From positions 682,001-746,000 of the forward strand of contig JAACJP010000003.1 of NCBI GenBank assembly GCA_013368375.1: DNA of 64,000 nt, given 5' to 3'. This document shows positions 22,937 to 33,711 of this stretch, in pieces. A model generated the notes under the pieces. That model saw only the letters and a program-made list of their open reading frames with translations. It made no database searches and was not told the DNA's origin. This DNA is from Tricholomella constricta. Taxonomy: Eukaryota > Basidiomycota > Agaricomycetes > Agaricales > Lyophyllaceae. Both the position numbers and the translations under genes were made by a program. Numbering within the stretch: the stretch's first letter is position 1; each line of letters begins with the position of its first letter.

Positions 22937-23331
22937 GGAGTTTGCATTTAAAAAAGTAAACATGGTCCTCTTGTGTTCCATCCCCGTCGCATTATCTATA
23001 TCCACCAGACGCACTATACAATCTCGCTGGACAAAACATGTATTTTAATTTGTTTATACACACAACTTTCTCTGTATTGCCGCATCAAAACTTCTCTTTC
23101 CAAGGTTATCGCGTGGCTCGTTGGTTGACTTCCTCCTCTATGGCTCGTTCCAGGAGCTCCAGCAGAAGTTCAAACTCTTCTTCGGATTCCAGCTCCTCTG
23201 GATCTAGATACAAGCGACCCTGGTACAAGCGAATATGGTCGCGCAGTAGCAAGTCGGACAGAAGCAGCAAGGCAGTCAAAGCAGCAGGCGTCATAGGGCT
23301 TGCCCAAGCACTTCTCTCTTCTTCTGCAACC
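22937..23331. other. Intergenic region / possible N-terminal extension of the dipeptidase
   Basis: About 395 bp. The second half is open in frame with the dipeptidase from an ATG at 23140 and would encode a Ser/Arg/Lys-rich segment before the preferred start. Whether it is translated is unclear. Confidence 0.4.
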
Positions 23332-25233
23332 ATGTCTTCCCAGACGACTTCTACTGAAAATTCTCCTCTCCTTGCGGGGCCCCGTCCCTACCACGACGAA
23401 GACAACGGCCAGGTCAAGGCCACACACTGCGAAGCCAACCCTAGAACGCGTGGCATTATATGGGGCATATTGACTGTCCTCTTCGTTGCAGGCCTAGTAC
23501 TCCTCGTGGGCTTCCAGCACCTTCTTGCGGACAGGTTCTATCCGTTGTTTGGGTTGCTGCCTAAGGACCCGATGTTGGCTGCCCTGGCCATCTTGGACAA
23601 GGCCCCCGTTATTGTGAGTATAAATTCCCTACTGAAAAGGTCGAGTGCTGAAGTTGCAGATATTTCCATAGGACGGACACATCGGTACTTGACACCTGCT
23701 ATTTATTGACCTCGAAAGATTACTGATGTGTGCGACGTTCAGACCTCCCTATTATTACGCGTGCCATGTTCGCCAATAACGCGTCTGCTATTGATCTGGA
23801 GTCCCGTATGCCTGAGCATGTAGATATCCCTCGCCTGAGACAAGGAAGGGTCGGCGGCTTCTTCTGGTACTATTAACGTCTTCTATCAAGCTTCAGAGAA
23901 TTGACACGGAATCCAGGGGAATATACATGGCTTGTTCACCCTCCGAGGAGGAAGGCGAGGACTTCATGACTGCGACCTGGAGCGTTCGGTTCGTTCCTCC
24001 ACAACTCAACTTTTTTCTTCGCTGATGGTGTTCGATCTAGTGACACACTCGAACAGATAGATATCGCGAGAATGTTAATGGAGAAATATCCCAAGGTGTG
24101 CAATGGCGCCATATAGCCTCTTCGTGCGGCATTCAATTTTCGCCCTAGACATTCCAGTTTGCCACTGGATCCGACGATATCAAATCTGCCATCAAAAATG
24201 GCAAGGTTGCGAGTCTTATGGGCGTTGAAGGGTGTGGCACCTGGAAATCTATTACATATTGTAACTCAGTTCTCGTTACAGTGGTCATCAGCTGGGCAAC
24301 TCGCTTGCCGTCCTTCGCCAGTACCATGCCCTCGGGGTGCGCTATGTGACCCTGACGCATACCTGCCACAATGCGTTCGCGGATTCATGTGGGTTCCAGC
24401 CAGGTATAATCCCTCGCCACGGTGGCCTAAGGTACGCGATTCTCAAGCCTGAAGTTACACACGAGCTGCTCATACCGTTCACACGTCCATCAGCTCCCTT
24501 GGCCGTACCTTGATTGACGAGATGAACCGCCTTGGGGTCCTTGTGGATCTTTCCCATACATCAGATGCCACTGCTGCCCAAGCGCTCAATCAATCGAAAG
24601 CACCCGTTATCTGGTCCCATTCTTCCGCGAGAGCTATCCATGACGTCCCCCACAACGTCCCTGACGATGTCTTACGCCTGGTTGGGACAGGTGAAGGGCA
24701 GAAAGATGCCGTTGTGATGGTAGAGTGGCTCCTTGCTGTGAGAATTGCCGAAACTCATAGTTGCATCTCTCAGGTTAATTTTGCTCCATTCTTCGTCGCT
24801 CAGCCTGGCGAGGCCAACGTGGAAGCCGTGGCTGACCATGTTGACCATATCGCTAGCGTTGCTGGAAAGAAACAGTATGTCTTTGTTGAATCCCATATTC
24901 CCTGTCTTATCCTTTCAGCGTCGGACTCGGCAGTGATTATGACGGAATCAACAGTGTACCTGTTGGGTTGGAAGATGTATCTAAATACCCTGCATTGGCG
25001 AGAATATTCCCACAATGCCGTGTACGATGCATACTAACGCTCGACGTCTCTAGATCGCCGAACTCTATAAACGGGGATGGAACAAGTATGAACTCGCTGG
25101 GCTGACAGGGGCGAATCTCCTGCGCGTGTTTGAGGGCGCAGAGAAAGTTGCCCAAGAACTACAAGCTGCTGGGCAGCAACCAGCTTATGACCTGTATGAG
25201 AAGCGGAGAGATATTCCTCGCATTGAATTGTAG
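23332..25233 (+). CDS. Membrane dipeptidase (renal dipeptidase family M19)
   Basis: Zinc metallopeptidase that cleaves dipeptides. A single N-terminal membrane anchor ([21 protein letters not shown]) makes it type II. The zinc-binding DGHIDLP comes partly from a 13-nt exon (23672-23684). Further family blocks are [91 protein letters not shown] and [12 protein letters not shown]. About eight or more introns. I chose the ATG at 23332 (ACCATG context); in-frame ATGs at 23140 and 23038 would add an RS-rich or hydrophobic leader. The cytoplasmic N-terminus carries a dileucine-like ENSPLLAG that could direct vacuolar sorting. Confidence 0.88.
23672..23684 (+). other. 13-nt microexon encoding the zinc-binding D-G-H-I-D of the dipeptidase
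   Basis: GACGGACACATCG lies between ttccatag and gtacttg. It joins ...APVI to ...LPIITRAMF and supplies the His and Asp of the family's H-x-D metal site. Confidence 0.8.
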
Positions 25234-25332
25234 GGGAGCGGATTGGCACCGGACGATCTATTTTTCTGCCGATTTCAATTATGCAGCGGCGAAGTTTTTT
25301 CTATTGTCATTGTCAAGGTTTCAATAAAAGGT

Positions 25333-27283
25333 TTACATGAGGCCTGCCTCTATAACATCATTTCTGAATATAACAGCTTGCACTGGATATGGAAAAAGGT
25401 CAAGTCAGCAGTCCGTTCATTGGCTAAGCAAGCCTGGAGCCCAGTCTACCTGCTGCAAGGGTGTCGGCTGTAGCTTTTGTGTCCTACGCATAGATTGGAA
25501 ATTATCTGCTCATTTGTGAGAGAGAATGCTCACGATAACAGAAGTAAAATGTGTGATCAGCTTGCGTTGGGGCGGACTAGAGTCTTTATAGATACGTTGG
25601 AACATTCGACGGAACCCTTAAAGCATGGTGAGCTGCCGAAACCAAGCTGCGACTACGTCACTCACATGTAGTCACAGTGGTAAAATCGTTACTCCTTTCC
25701 TGAAATTCAGGAATGTAATCACGCACCCTTAGGCCTGAATCGAGCTTCCTCTGAAGGATGTCTACCTTGTTCATAAAGAGAACCTACAGTGATTTTCAGA
25801 ATTATGCGAGGTGCAGCGGGAAGTTATCTTTACGATTTGAACATTTGCAAGCAATTTGCTCGAGCAGACAGTTTTCCAAAGAGAGAATGTGTCGTGGATG
25901 CTGTTAGTCTCCGGGTCTTCAGCCAGTGTTTCATTAAATGCCGATAAGGGAGCCAAAAAGATGATGGCCGTGATATCCTTGAAATAAGGGATCCAAGCAG
26001 CTCGCTTGAGGGCGAAAAAATGAAGTCTAGCTTAGTATAATTATTGAAAAAAGAGAAACACACCGATGTCCGAATACCTCAATGAGGAATGTTAGACTGC
26101 TGTCCCTTGAAAGATGGCCATTGAACACACCTGCAACGTCATACATGAGCCAATCAAGATCAGTGGAGGTTCCTGTAGACGGACAGGCGGTCAGAATTGC
26201 GGGGAAGGTGGTGTAAGTGTCGCACCTCTGTCGAGGGTAAATTGATATTCTTGCACCCCGGTTGTGCGAAGGCGTGCACGCACCACGTCTGTGTCAGTGG
26301 GAACGTAGTCACTGTGTGCAATTCGATCCACGTCGTGTAAGAAGCTTTGTGGCGAGGGTGCGTGCCGGGGTCAATGGTCTGTTATTGAATTTTAAACGAC
26401 AATTAACTCACAAGCCAGGTGTGTCCTCCAACCTGATCTGGCGTTTTTGTAAAATCCGCTGGACGATATCATCTTTCCATAGTTGAAGAATGTCGTCTTT
26501 CAAGCCGTTAATTACTTCGCACGCGACTCGTTGCAGCTGTTGGCCCCTTCCTGCGGATGGATTGCGAACATGATCCAACACCGTCTTCCATCCAGAGGTC
26601 GAGCGCAAGGCGAACTCATGCAAGATATTCCGTCCTTCGGCACGGGGACTCGAGTTCGGCGCATCGTCGGTTTCAGAGGCACCTGACCCAAGGAGTGATT
26701 TGAGGTCCCGTTCAATTTGACGAACAGGCGCAAGCTTGAGCGTCAAACTTTTATGCTGTTCTGTCAGGCCAACATGAGCATCTTCTTGGTCCGGATAGAT
26801 TCCTTGTGCGATGTCGAGTTCCTCTACAAGGACACCGACGACAATGTTAACTGACTGGGCGAGATTTAATAAAATCACGGCTTTCCAAGAATCGCGTTCT
26901 TCCGCCCAAGATCGCTGGGCGTAAGTCATCTGAAAATCTAAGGGAAAAGGTTCAGAAAGTCAGCGAATGAATTTGGTGGAAATTACTTGAATACTCTTTA
27001 TCGTCGTCGATTTACCTGTGATAGATGGCTGTGAGGTTTTCTTTAAGATTATAGTAGTGAATCATATACCACTCAGACTTTGCCCAAGCACCAAGACCTT
27101 GACCGCCTTTTGCTTCTTCTTCATGGCTGCTTTAGCCTGTTTTAGTTCTGCATCAATACGCTTGCTGACTTCACGAGCGCGCTGCTCTCGTTCCTCCCTG
27201 GCAAGTCGTTCTTCCGATGTTTCGTTGGCGGGTGGCGCCATAGCCAACGTCAGAGGATCAGACGTGTCGATAGAACGCTTCAT
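25333..27283 (-). CDS. Non-canonical heterotrimeric G-protein alpha subunit (copy 2)
   Basis: Paralogue of the gene at 15.2-17.5 kb, on the same strand, with the same N-terminal block (DPLTLAMAPPANET) and a charged helix. The P-loop reads VLGQSLSGKSTTIK, so the usual Glu before SGKS is Leu. The helical domain has its own insertion (HVGLTEQHKSLTLKL...). Then come WLMYDVAG, RAAWIPYFKDITAIIFLAP, LFMNKVDILQRKLDSG, RIYKDSSPPQRKLITHFTS, DTKATADTLAAV and the closing AVIFRNDVIEAGLM. In the only open path I found, the catalytic DVGGQ motif reads D-V-A-G-V followed by a short insertion before RAAW, so the catalytic Gln is absent. No Gly2 lipidation signal. The switch II splice is uncertain. Confidence 0.85.
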
Positions 27284-27845
27284 GGTGGTGGAATTTTGAG
27301 GTTCAAGGGAGCCAAAACTTATCCACCACCAACCGCGTACTTATAATTACGGAATGCCTGAGAAACCTCGATCAGCCACATCAGAATTAGATAAATGTGA
27401 CTTGCCATATGCAGAGCGTCAGGTCAAGAGTAAGGTGTGATTGGACCCTGCCAAATCAGAAAAACCGTCCAAACCTTGACACGGACGCATGCAACCCTGT
27501 AGCGAGTTCTGTCATTGAGGCAGCTTTTGATACAAACGCGCTGGCTGCATGCCAAGAGTTGGGGCTTCGGCGATATAAAAGTACCATCATTGACAACGCG
27601 AACAAGACTATCTTCGAAGACAATCAACAATGCGACGCGATCCTCGTCTTGGTCGACGTGCCTTGCTACTTCATTTTCATCGATAAAGCTAAAGTGTCGG
27701 TATGATAGATTCCAACGCCTGCCCATTACCGTCACGTCACATGTTACAGAATAAAACGGAGCGTGACCGAGTTCCTCTTTGATTTGGACGTCGAGAGTTG
27801 ATCTCCTTCACCATCCCACACGACTTCGGCCAGGAGCCATTGGTC
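27284..27845. promoter_or_regulatory. Divergent promoter region
   Basis: About 560 bp between G-alpha copy 2 (minus) and the TM protein (plus). Open frames here show no recognisable domain. It is the likely site of both promoters. Confidence 0.5.
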
Positions 27846-28811
27846 ATGGGCTTCATTGGCGTGTTCTTGCCCCTTCTAGTGGCTTTTAGCCTGATACAAG
27901 GTGGTTGCCGGGCTGGACCCATTGTTACTCAGTCGGATACACATCGTAACCTCAAGTGAGAACTTTTTGCTTTCCTTATCAACTTTTCATAGAGTAATGG
28001 GCTTTCGCTCTCAGGACGTCGGAGAGATTCGTCTTTCGGGATACTCCATATAGCGCCAGGCTGCATAATAGGAGGGCACAATTACACGTACGTATTTAAA
28101 TTTAGATTAGCAATATATACCTGATGTGCGCTGCGCCAGTCAATATCTCCGGAATCTCAGCTGCGACCCATCGCGCCTGGTATGAACAATTCATCTTCCA
28201 TGTGGGCAGTCACGGCCGTAGTAGGCATCATACTCTTACTCTGCCTTTTGGCCGTAGTAATTGTCATGATTCGCCGGGCCAAGAAGCGTCGCCAAAAGGC
28301 AGCAACTGACGAGGAACTTGGTTTCGGACAACACCTCAACACGCAGCCCGATCTCGCACAGCTTCCGAAAACTTATGATGGCATACAGGTTTTACGCTCA
28401 CCCCCAACACAACCTGTCGACGAGCCCAAAATTTCAGGAAATATTCGAAAACCGATTCCCCTGCCTCTGCTCACCGTTTCTTCGCCGGAGGAGCTGATAT
28501 CAAAACCAAGGAGGGTACCTGTTCCGCGACTCCCCCCAATATCATCTTCCCCTCGAGTAATCGGTATACCGCCTTCTCCACGATTGGTCGGGTTACCACC
28601 TTCCCCCCAACCACCAACGTCTCCTCGTACTCCGCGTCCCAGTCTAAAATCACAAGATTTGTCCGAACCAGTGCGCTCATCGCCACGAGGTCTGCATTCG
28701 CCTTTAACTCCCGCTATTGATGGTGGTCACGCCTTGGAGGTTCCCCTAAGTGCAGGTGGGCTGGAACGGATGATCACACGGATGGAAAAGGAACTTAGAG
28801 AGGACACCTGA
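27846..28811 (+). CDS. Single-pass membrane protein with signal peptide and proline-rich cytoplasmic tail
   Basis: Not a family I recognise. Exon 1 encodes a clean signal peptide (MGFIGVFLPLLVAFSLIQGGCRA). Exon 2 and the start of exon 3 give a short luminal part of about 55 residues with an N-x-S site. One membrane span follows (WAVTAVVGIILLLCLLAVVIVM), then a basic stop-transfer RRAKKRRQK and a cytoplasmic tail of about 180 residues rich in PxxP, SPR and TPR (PRLPPISSSPRVIGIPPSPR), which could bind SH3 domains and be phosphorylated. Two introns (27957-28014 and about 28090-28140) join in frame with GT-AG ends. The architecture recalls fungal cell-surface anchors such as Axl2 or mid-sensor proteins, but the short ectodomain is unlike them. 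Confidence 0.7.
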
Positions 28812-29562
28812 ATGGCGTACAAAGAATCTTGGTCACCATGTGTATCTTATTCATGAGTAGAATTCGCCTATCTAAGCCTGGTCTCCCCCACATTGTGAAT
28901 TTTGCTGAACTGCGCCATCATAAAGTGCCAGCCGCAGAGCAACAACCATCATTCACAACACTGACATTCTTAACATCTAGGGCTAAACATTCCCGACGAT
29001 CTCGTCTGTGACTCGTCTTGTGAGATAGTTTCCCCTGATGCCGGACAGCGCGCTTCTGGAGCGCGTTACCAGATTTGACGTTCGGCAAGATCTAATCACC
29101 CTACTTACCTGCATATCTTTGTCATGACTTCTCTTGGACTTGTATTATCGTGGCAACACGTCGCTACGAGGTTACAACACCTGGTTACATCTCGTCGAGT
29201 GCTGGTGTTTGCGACAACGCCTCTTTGCGTCATCAGAAAATTCAAAAAGTCAACTACTTTCGTAATGTCGTCGATTGTGACGTCGAGGACTTCAGGTCAA
29301 GGGATATGATCTCTTCCCGGCGGCGAATGTCATGTCCAGAATCGCTGCTTAGAAACTACTAAGCGAGGTTCTGCGAAGGTTCATAGATAGGGCGAGCCGA
29401 CGAGATCCCGGATCACAGAGATACCTCAGGGAAAGGTCGGATCTTGGTTCTCGAGTCTCGCCGGCGCCTCGATCATGATTGGCGAGATATCCAGTTGCCT
29501 GAACTCGTTGATGTCTTCTGAAATCTAGAATGATGGCCGCTTTCTACAAGCAAACGGATGGA
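28812..29562. other. Intergenic region, no gene seen
   Basis: About 750 bp between the stop of the TM gene and the stop of the UCH37 gene (convergent). A plus-strand frame at 29124-29362 is open, but I could not join it to any recognisable exon. A 6-bp inverted repeat sits at 29049-29065. Confidence 0.5.
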
Positions 29563-30754
29563 CTAATCTTCGTCCATATCCTCCCCACTTGCTTTCTTCT
29601 CCACCCGTGCTCGCATAATCGTTTTGGCTTGCTCCTGCGCAGAAGAAAGTTTCCCTCCCTTTGCCAATGCAATGAGAAGGGCATGGATGAGCCCAACATG
29701 ATTGTGTTTACGAAGGCTGTTCTCGAACTAACAAAATATACGTTAGGTCCATCTTAACAATCATCAAAGCAACACTTACAGCCCAACGTTGCTGCTTGGA
29801 TTTTTCGTTGGAGATCTGTGAAAGAATTTCGGCGGTCGCTGCGGAGTTGCCTGAAGCCTGGACCTCTTGAAGTCGTGTTAGAAGGGAAGGTAAAGGGTCA
29901 TCTCGAAGGGCGAGAAGACTGAATTCAAGCTGGCAATTGGAATTTCAGTGGGATTTGTCGTGTTTGAGTGTGAGCGGTGTTTAACGCACTGCGCCGACGG
30001 GATACGTAGCGATTCGATTTTCGATCACTTCCCTGTATCAATGTAAGCTTTCTACCAGATTCAAGATATTTCCACGGGGTTGGAACTCACCGAGCCGTTT
30101 TTAGCCAGCCTTCACCATGGTCTTCGTAAGGACCATGCCGCACAGGGTATTGTTTCAGGCCATCAAGTTCGTAAACGGCGCCCATGATCGGCAAGTACAC
30201 CACGAAGTGATAGGCGTCCTCGCTTTTCCTGGGAAGTCCCAAGCCATCTAAGGATACTGCGTTGGGTGGCGAGAGCGCATTGTGAGCTTCTCTAAGCCAA
30301 TCAGCACTTGTGATCACCATTCCACGCGTCTGAGGGTCCATTCCGGTGGTAAAGCTGTTCAGCTCGGCGAGTTGTGGTCCAGTTTGAAGCGACGATATAT
30401 TTCCAAGAGCGTTGAGCACGGCTAATGTTGCACATGCGTTATTTACAACTTGGTGGGCAAAGAATCCAGGGAAATCTGGGTCGTATTGCCCCGTTGACGT
30501 GGAAGAGTCGGCGGAGGATGGGATCCACTTGAACAAGAATATAAGAGCATGGAGTGGTTGCAATGAAGCAAGCGTATCAGGGTCCAGAGAATATAAGTCA
30601 TCAACAATCATAGGCACTCCTAGGGTTTTCAGTAACTCGCTATGGTAGACGCAGATGAGTCGAAAACTCGGCATTGTGGCAACAGAACGTACGAGAAAAC
30701 ACCGGGATCTGACTCTGTGAGCTGCCATCCACTGCTGTCGTCTTCGGCTGACAT
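29563..30754 (-). CDS. Ubiquitin C-terminal hydrolase, UCH37/UCHL5 type
   Basis: Cysteine protease of peptidase family C12 that trims ubiquitin at the proteasome. It starts MSAEDDSSGWQLTESDPGVF; an intron of about 50 bp then joins to SELLKTLGVPMIVDDLYSLD. LHALIFLFKW follows. The active-site Cys lies in QVVNNACATLAVLNAL, the His in EDAYHFVVYLP, and the Asp in YELDGLKQ. The C-terminal helices (FSLLALRDDPLPSLLTRLQ ... SAATAEILSQISNEKSKQQRW) and the basic then acidic tail (MRARVEKKASGEDMDED) match the UCHL5 ULD region that binds the Rpn13/Adrm1 subunit. It diverges from MED31 across only 126 bp. Confidence 0.93.
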
Positions 30755-30880
30755 GGTAAACGAACGAATTGGGGACCGAGCGAAGTGAAGAGGTATTATT
30801 CAAATTGCACGACGCGTATCTTCACGTGACCATTGGTGGACGTGAGCCAAACTGACACATCCTCTGTCCAACTCAAATCT
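30755..30880. promoter_or_regulatory. 126-bp bidirectional promoter (UCH37 / MED31)
   Basis: The two start codons are 126 bp apart and point away from each other. The region contains ttcacgtgac around 30821-30830 (CACGTG E-box-like core). No room for separate promoters. Confidence 0.6.
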
Positions 30881-31386
30881 ATGGATCTCGACTCTATGGC
30901 GCAACAGGCTGTTCCTACTACGCCTGTCAACGATCCAAAGTCGGTGAATCGTATCAGGTTTGAGTTGGAACTTGAATTCGTGCAGTCTTTGGCCAATCCC
31001 TTCTATCTTCATTCCCTCGCCCAGCAAAACATATTGGAGCAGCCAGCTTTCATCAACTTCCTGGCATACCTCCAGTATTTCAAGGAAAAAGATTATGCTC
31101 GATTCATACAGTTAGCTTCCATTGTCCCTTTTGGCTTGAATATGGTGGGGTTGACGCGTCTTATCAGCTATCCTCATGCACTGCACCACCTTGATCTCCT
31201 TCAGCACACGCAGTTTCGATCTGAGATGAAAAAGAATGAATTTCTTCGGGAGTATCTTCATCAGAAGCAATTCGACCATTGGCGGACGTGGTTAGGCCCT
31301 TTATTGAATTGTACACTGTTTTAACGATCTGAATCTTTGTTTTCAGGCGCAATGCAAAATCAGTAGATGCTGCACCAACAGCTTAG
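30881..31386 (+). CDS. MED31: Mediator complex subunit 31 (Soh1)
   Basis: Small conserved Mediator subunit needed for RNA polymerase II transcription. Diagnostic blocks: NRIRFELELEFVQSLANPFYL, LAQQNILEQPAFINFLAYLQYF, YPHALHHLDLLQ, FRSEMKKNEFLREYLHQKQF and DHWRTW. Two introns: one joins RFI to HYPHAL (about 31112-31168), and the last (about 31290-31346) joins TW to RNAKSVDAAPTA. Length is close to that of other fungal MED31 proteins (about 125-130 residues). I chose the ATG at 30881; a second in-frame ATG is five codons later. Confidence 0.93.
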
Positions 31387-31513
31387 TCCGTTGAATATGC
31401 CATAGTACCTTCAGAATGGGGAAAGGTGAAGGCTTCCAAGTTAGGTCATTTGTACGTAGTAGTGTGACTGTGACAACCTTGCCGTGACCAATGCCTCCTT
31501 TCCTTCATGCATC

Positions 31514-33297
31514 ATGACACGCACCGACGAATATTCGCTGGCTGAGCCTTTGACACAACCGCCCCGTCCCTTCACATACGACGTCGACGAAATACTAGAC
31601 GCTGACGCTGATAAAGGGGTTCACCTTGCTTCCCTTGCCGAACGGAAACGCCTATGGTGGAGAAATGCAACCATCAACACCTTATTTATTGCTTCATGGT
31701 GTGTGTTTATCGTGTCCCTTGTTTGTATCCATCACTGACGCGGGTCTTGACCGTAGGTTTCTGTTTGCGACCATTCTCTCCGTGTACAACAAATGGATGT
31801 TCTCAAGCGAGCACTATGGCTTTCCATATCCACTTTTCGTGACGACGATGCATATGTTTGTCCAGTTCAGTCTTGCCGCCACCATGCGATACCTCTGGCC
31901 AAAACGATTCAAGCCCGAGAACAAGCCAACCGTTGGTGATTATGGGTAAGTCCTGTCAGTCTTCTTTTTTTCCAGTGGACGATGCTTTTAGCAATTAGCA
32001 TTGCTGAGCGTATTTGATGAATTCCTCCGGCTTCAACGACTCCGAATCACCACTTGCCTTTGCATCGATTTTTTCACTCCAGTTCAGCGGCTCATCACGG
32101 ATTTGATCATACAGAAAGAAAGCATTTCCAACCGCCGTTGCGTCAAGCCTTGACATTGGATTGTCCAATGTATCACTCAAAACGATTACCTTATCCTTCT
32201 ACAGTACGTTCTTTCACCACTAACCCTTGTCATGACAAACTAATGGTCCCAGCTATGTGCAAGTCATCTTCCCTAATATTTGTTCTCCTCTTCGCGTTCC
32301 TTTTCCGCCTAGAGAAATTTTCTTGGCGACTCATCGCTGTTATCGTCCTCATATTCTCTGGAGTTCTCCTCATGGTCGCAACAGAAACAAAATTCGTCCT
32401 GGAAGGGCTTATTCTTGTTCTGAGTGCGAGCGCTTTTGGTGGCCTTCGCTGGAGTCTAACGCAACTTCTGCTACGGAACCGAAAGATGGGGCTAGATAAT
32501 CCAGCTGCGACGATTTACTGGCTTGCACCTTCGATGGGAATTACGCTCGCGATTATCAGTGCCATTGTGGATTCCTGGAGTGCTATCTTTCGAAGCTCCT
32601 TCTTCGCTGGTTCGGCCAAGACCCTAGAAACAACATTCTATCTTATTGCGCCTGGTGTGCTCGCATTTTGCATGGTTTTGAGTGAATTCTAGTTCGTGAC
32701 ATATACTGTTCTCGTCTCTTTTTCTGATCAGCTTCTCAGTATCATCCAACGAACTGGAGTTGTCCCGATGTCCATTGCTGGAATAGCGAAAGAGGTTACC
32801 ACCATCACGATTTCGGCCTGGTTCTTTGGTGACCAGCTTACACCACTGAACATCACTGGGGTCGGCATCACTATATGCGGTATGCCTTGAATATAACATT
32901 GAGCGTTGGGCAGGTTGACAGTATCCGCATCACAGGCATCATAGTTTTTACCCATCACAAATATCGCAAATCAATCGAATCTGCGGTTCCTTTGGATGGC
33001 CACGGAAATCCTATACCAAGCGAAGATGATCTTTCTACGGGCGCGGACGGGCAAAACGGGTATCACATAGAGCTAGAGGAAACTGCTCGTTTAACATCAG
33101 GATTTCGTGAAAGTGACGAATTCGAAGTGACTGGTTTGTTTATATTCAAGTGCGGCGCCGAGTCTGACTTTGTGCAGGATGATGAGCCTTTAGGCAATAG
33201 GGACCCAGTGCTATTCTCGGCCAAGGTCGGGGATGATGAGGCGGAGTGGGATGCCGTGAAGGACGGATCGAAGGCTGGGTCTGGAAATCATGGATGA
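31514..33297 (+). CDS. Nucleotide-sugar/triose-phosphate-type transporter, SLC35C2 (Ymd8)-like
   Basis: Golgi/ER membrane transporter of the DMT superfamily. Spliced landmarks: RNATINTLFIASW, FLFATILSVYNKWMFS, FPYPLFVTTMHMFVQF, AFPTAVASSLDIGLSNVSLK (family core), MCKSSSLIFVLLFAFLFRLEKFSW, RWSLTQLLLRNRKMGL, RTGVVPMSIAGIAKEV and FGDQLTPLNITGVGITICG. About ten membrane spans. The C-terminus is a long acidic cytosolic tail (LDGHGNPIPSEDDLS, DDEAEWDAVKDGSK). About six or seven introns. The substrate is not predictable; SLC35C2 relatives have been linked to GDP-fucose handling, and an O-fucosyltransferase-like gene lies at 47.4 kb, but that is only suggestive. Confidence 0.85.
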
Positions 33298-33711
33298 GGG
33301 ATAGCGAGTAGAGCACGATGACAGGGATTATAGTTGTCGTCGTCTCAGGCAGATCAAAAAAGATTTCATTCTGTGATTGCGTTCCTTGATAGGCGGAGTG
33401 TCAGGAATCGTCCGAGCACGTGGGGCAGAGTAAGAAATCCTGGGATTTTGTTGTTCATGTGGTAAGCGGAAGCGTGTGTGTGTCAAAACGGTTGGAAAGG
33501 GCCGACCACAGGCTGTGCATCGATTGCTAAGGCGTGGTAAAGATCCGATCGGAGTCCTTTGCTGAGTATCGCGGCTGTGATGAAACGCAGTCACCCATTA
33601 AATCATTTTATACTTGTTACCCCCCGTGACTGTCGCAATTCGGCCTCGAGGTATATAGCCCGCGCCTTTATAAACCCAACCAGCCCGAATATCCACCGAT
33701 TGCCACTTCCA
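33298..33711. other. Intergenic region with the regulator's promoter
   Basis: About 410 bp between the transporter stop and the Zn2Cys6 start. No coding potential; a TATA-like sequence (gtatatagcc, about 33651) lies 60 bp before the ATG at 33712. Confidence 0.5.

Noticed and set aside
23140..23331. RS-rich N-terminal extension of the dipeptidase
   Set aside because: Open and in frame, but the ATG at 23332 has better context and the extension resembles no dipeptidase leader; kept only as an alternative.
29049..29065. Inverted repeat CGCGCT/AGCGCG as a possible RNA hairpin
   Set aside because: Six-base stem with a five-base loop is too weak to call a structured RNA or terminator.
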